This document shows positions 5,785 to 7,038 of a stretch of 7,038 nt of DNA, piece after piece; within the stretch, counting starts at the first letter, position 1; each line of letters starts with the position of its first letter. The DNA comes from Fimbriimonadaceae bacterium (GTDB lineage Bacteria > Armatimonadota > Fimbriimonadia > Fimbriimonadales > Fimbriimonadaceae), in contig JAIBBE010000026.1 of NCBI GenBank assembly GCA_019694835.1, positions 1 to 7,038 of the forward strand, in the 5' to 3' direction. The notes under the pieces are model-generated. The model was not told the origin of the DNA. It worked only from the letters and a program-made list of their open reading frames with translations, and made no database searches. The position numbers were made by a program, and so were the translations under genes.

Positions 5785-7038
5785 CCGCTCTCGAAGAGAC
5801 GGCACTGCCGCCCGAGGAGCTGGAGACCGTTGGCTCTACCAGTGTTGCGCGCCGCATCTACGCCTACACCCTTCCGGGGAAGGATTTGCAGCCGTGGGAG
5901 CGCAACGTCGGCGGTACCCAGGTGTCCGGAACCGGGCTCGTCAAGGTCGGTGACACCACCAAAGCTGACGTGCTGGAGCGCATCAAGCAGCAGCTCGGCA
6001 CCGCCTACCCGCACCTCGAAGGCGTGCAGCTGCTGCTCGACGCCGAGGCCCGGCGCAACGACGGAACCGCCTTCCGTGACCACGACGTCCACCGGGCCCT
6101 CGTTGCTAAGGGCATCCGCAAGGATGCGGAGTGGTTTGAGGCCACCGTCGATGAGGTGCAGGCTGCCATCGTCGCGGTACGCAACGGTCAGGCCTACGAC
6201 GGCACCCGCACCGCCGACTTCGGCATGCGCCCCGAGCAGGAGGAGGCGGTCGCGCAGACAGCCGGCTATTACCGCACACACGCAGAGGACGGTCATGCGC
6301 CGCGGTTCCTGTGGAACGCCAAAATGCGGTTTGGCAAGACCTTTGCCACGTATGAGTTGGCCCGCGAAATGGCCTGGAAGCGGGTGCTGGTACTCACCTA
6401 CAAACCGGTGGTGCAGACCGCCTGGAAAGAGGATCTGCTCACGCACGTCGATTTCGAAGGGTGGCGGTTCGTCGACCGGGACACTTCGGCCGAGGATCGC
6501 GACGCGGCGGCCGACTCCACCGACCCCGTGGTGTGGTTCGCCTCGTTCCAGGACATGCGAGGCAAGACCGCCGACGGGAAAATCAAGGCGCACAACGAAG
6601 TCATTCACCTCATCGAGTGGGACGCGATTGTCCTCGACGAGTACCATTTCGGCGCCTGGCGGGACTCAGCGCGGGAGTTGTACGACCCCACTGAAGCGGA
6701 GATCGCCGAGGCCGAGGAGCCCGACGACTCGGTCACCGAGGATGACCTCGGCCTGACCAGCCGCCACTACCTCTACCTGTCCGGAACCCCGTTCCGGGCG
6801 ATCACCAACGGCGAGTTCACCGAGGACCAGATATTTAACTGGACCTACGTCGACGAGCAGCGCGAGAAAGAACACTGGGAAGCCGACGCTGACCCCAACC
6901 CCTACATCGACTTGCCGGGGATGCAGATCTTCAGCTACGACATCGGCGGGGACGCCGAAAGATGGGCCGCCGAGGGAGAATTCGACGGTTTCTCGCTGAA
7001 CGAATACTTCAAAGCCAAGAAGCTCAATCCGAAAAGCA
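5781..7038 (+). CDS. GIY-YIG-like nuclease/SF2 helicase fusion, restriction subunit, 3' end cut by window
   Basis: 419 codons are visible and the frame is still open at the edge. GTG at 5781 forms a GTGA overlap with the methylase stop; GGGAGG at 5765-5770 is a usable ribosome site. Residues about 24-135 resemble the T5orf172/MUG113 branch of GIY-YIG nucleases: IYAY (26-29), LVKVG (53-57), Arg67, a D-H-D-V-H segment (100-104) and EWF (117-119). The usual metal-binding Glu is not obvious. An SF2 helicase core follows: a Q-motif-like MRPEQEEAV (149-157), Walker A AKMRFGKT (180-187), motif Ia-like VLVLTYKP (202-209), Walker B LDEYH (285-289), an acidic stretch (305-322) and motif III-like LSGTPF (333-338). 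The second RecA lobe lies beyond the window. It probably uses ATP to move on DNA and cuts sites left unmodified by the two methylase subunits, broadly as in type III or type I restriction. The nuclease role is inferred from the fold pattern. Confidence 0.85.
   Translation, partial: MTALEETALPPEELETVGSTSVARRIYAYTLPGKDLQPWERNVGGTQVSGTGLVKVGDTTKADVLERIKQQLGTAYPHLEGVQLLLDAEARRNDGTAFRDHDVHRALVAKGIRKDAEWFEATVDEVQAAIVAVRNGQAYDGTRTADFGMRPEQEEAVAQTAGYYRTHAEDGHAPRFLWNAKMRFGKTFATYELAREMAWKRVLVLTYKPVVQTAWKEDLLTHVDFEGWRFVDRDTSAEDRDAAADSTDPVVWFASFQDMRGKTADGKIKAHNEVIHLIEWDAIVLDEYHFGAWRDSARELYDPTEAEIAEAEEPDDSVTEDDLGLTSRHYLYLSGTPFRAITNGEFTEDQIFNWTYVDEQREKEHWEADADPNPYIDLPGMQIFSYDIGGDAERWAAEGEFDGFSLNEYFKAKKLNPKS

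Larger units (their letters stand above)
3536..7038 (+). other. Three-gene restriction-modification operon (probable defence cargo)
   Basis: The SAM-binding subunit, Eco57I-type methylase and nuclease-helicase follow each other with 4-base overlaps at 4234-4237 and 5781-5784, so they are almost certainly one transcript with coupled translation. Methylase-before-nuclease order would let protection build up first when the operon enters a new cell. No controller (C-protein) gene or separate specificity subunit is visible. Further genes may lie past the right edge. Confidence 0.75.

Noticed and set aside
6112..6127. Six-base stem with a GCAA (GNRA) tetraloop in the nuclease-helicase gene
   Set aside because: Too small to support an RNA element on its own, and the codons fit the protein without oddity.
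5721..6647. Long open frame on the minus strand (308 codons) opposite the nuclease-helicase gene
   Set aside because: It is antisense to a gene with clear helicase motifs, shows no recognisable domain, and long antisense frames are common in GC-rich DNA. A + strand frame at 5830-6756 of the same length is likewise a shadow; its translation is rich in Arg, Pro and Ser.
3536..7038. BREX or DISARM defence system
   Set aside because: No PglZ-, BrxL- or BrxC-like gene and no DUF1998 or phospholipase-D gene is visible. The nuclease-helicase fusion with a paired methylase fits an ATP-dependent restriction system better. Genes past the right edge are unseen.
1..7038. CRISPR array, tRNA, rRNA or other RNA gene
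   Set aside because: No spaced direct repeats and no tRNA-like clover-leaf arms were seen, and coding sequence occupies all but about 59 bases.

Overview
The window looks like accessory DNA from a GC-rich bacterium, most likely an actinomycete. The evidence is about 60% GC, GTG starts, GC-rich wobble positions and tightly overlapping genes. The genus cannot be told from the sequence. All six protein genes are on the + strand and fill nearly the whole window. The only gap longer than a few bases is about 59 bp, at 3477-3535.

Left half (1-3476): a three-gene recombination module of the Tn554 type. A tyrosine recombinase cut by the window's left edge (TnpA-like) is followed by a large tyrosine recombinase (TnpB-like) and a small helix-turn-helix/coiled-coil protein (TnpC-like, DUF6262-type). 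Both junctions are 4-base ATGA overlaps, so the three genes look translationally coupled. Both recombinases keep their catalytic residues.

Right half (3536-7038): an ATP-dependent restriction-modification system. A 233-residue SAM-binding methyltransferase-like protein without an NPPY motif is followed by a 516-residue Eco57I-type adenine methyltransferase with NPPY. A long protein with an N-terminal GIY-YIG-like nuclease domain joined to an SF2 helicase comes last and is cut by the right edge. These junctions are also 4-base overlaps (ATGA and GTGA). The expected division of labour is that the two methylase polypeptides mark self DNA and the nuclease-helicase fusion attacks unmodified DNA.

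The restriction operon lies just downstream of tnpC in the same orientation, which is where Tn554-family elements carry cargo. The simplest reading is a defence system carried by a Tn554-like element. Neither transposon end is visible, so this is an inference. Hand-counted GC suggests a mosaic: about 58% in tnpB, 66% in the first methylase gene, 57% in the body of the second, and 66% in the helicase gene. The second methylase gene also holds a T7 run inside motif I and two back-to-back perfect inverted repeats near its 3' end.
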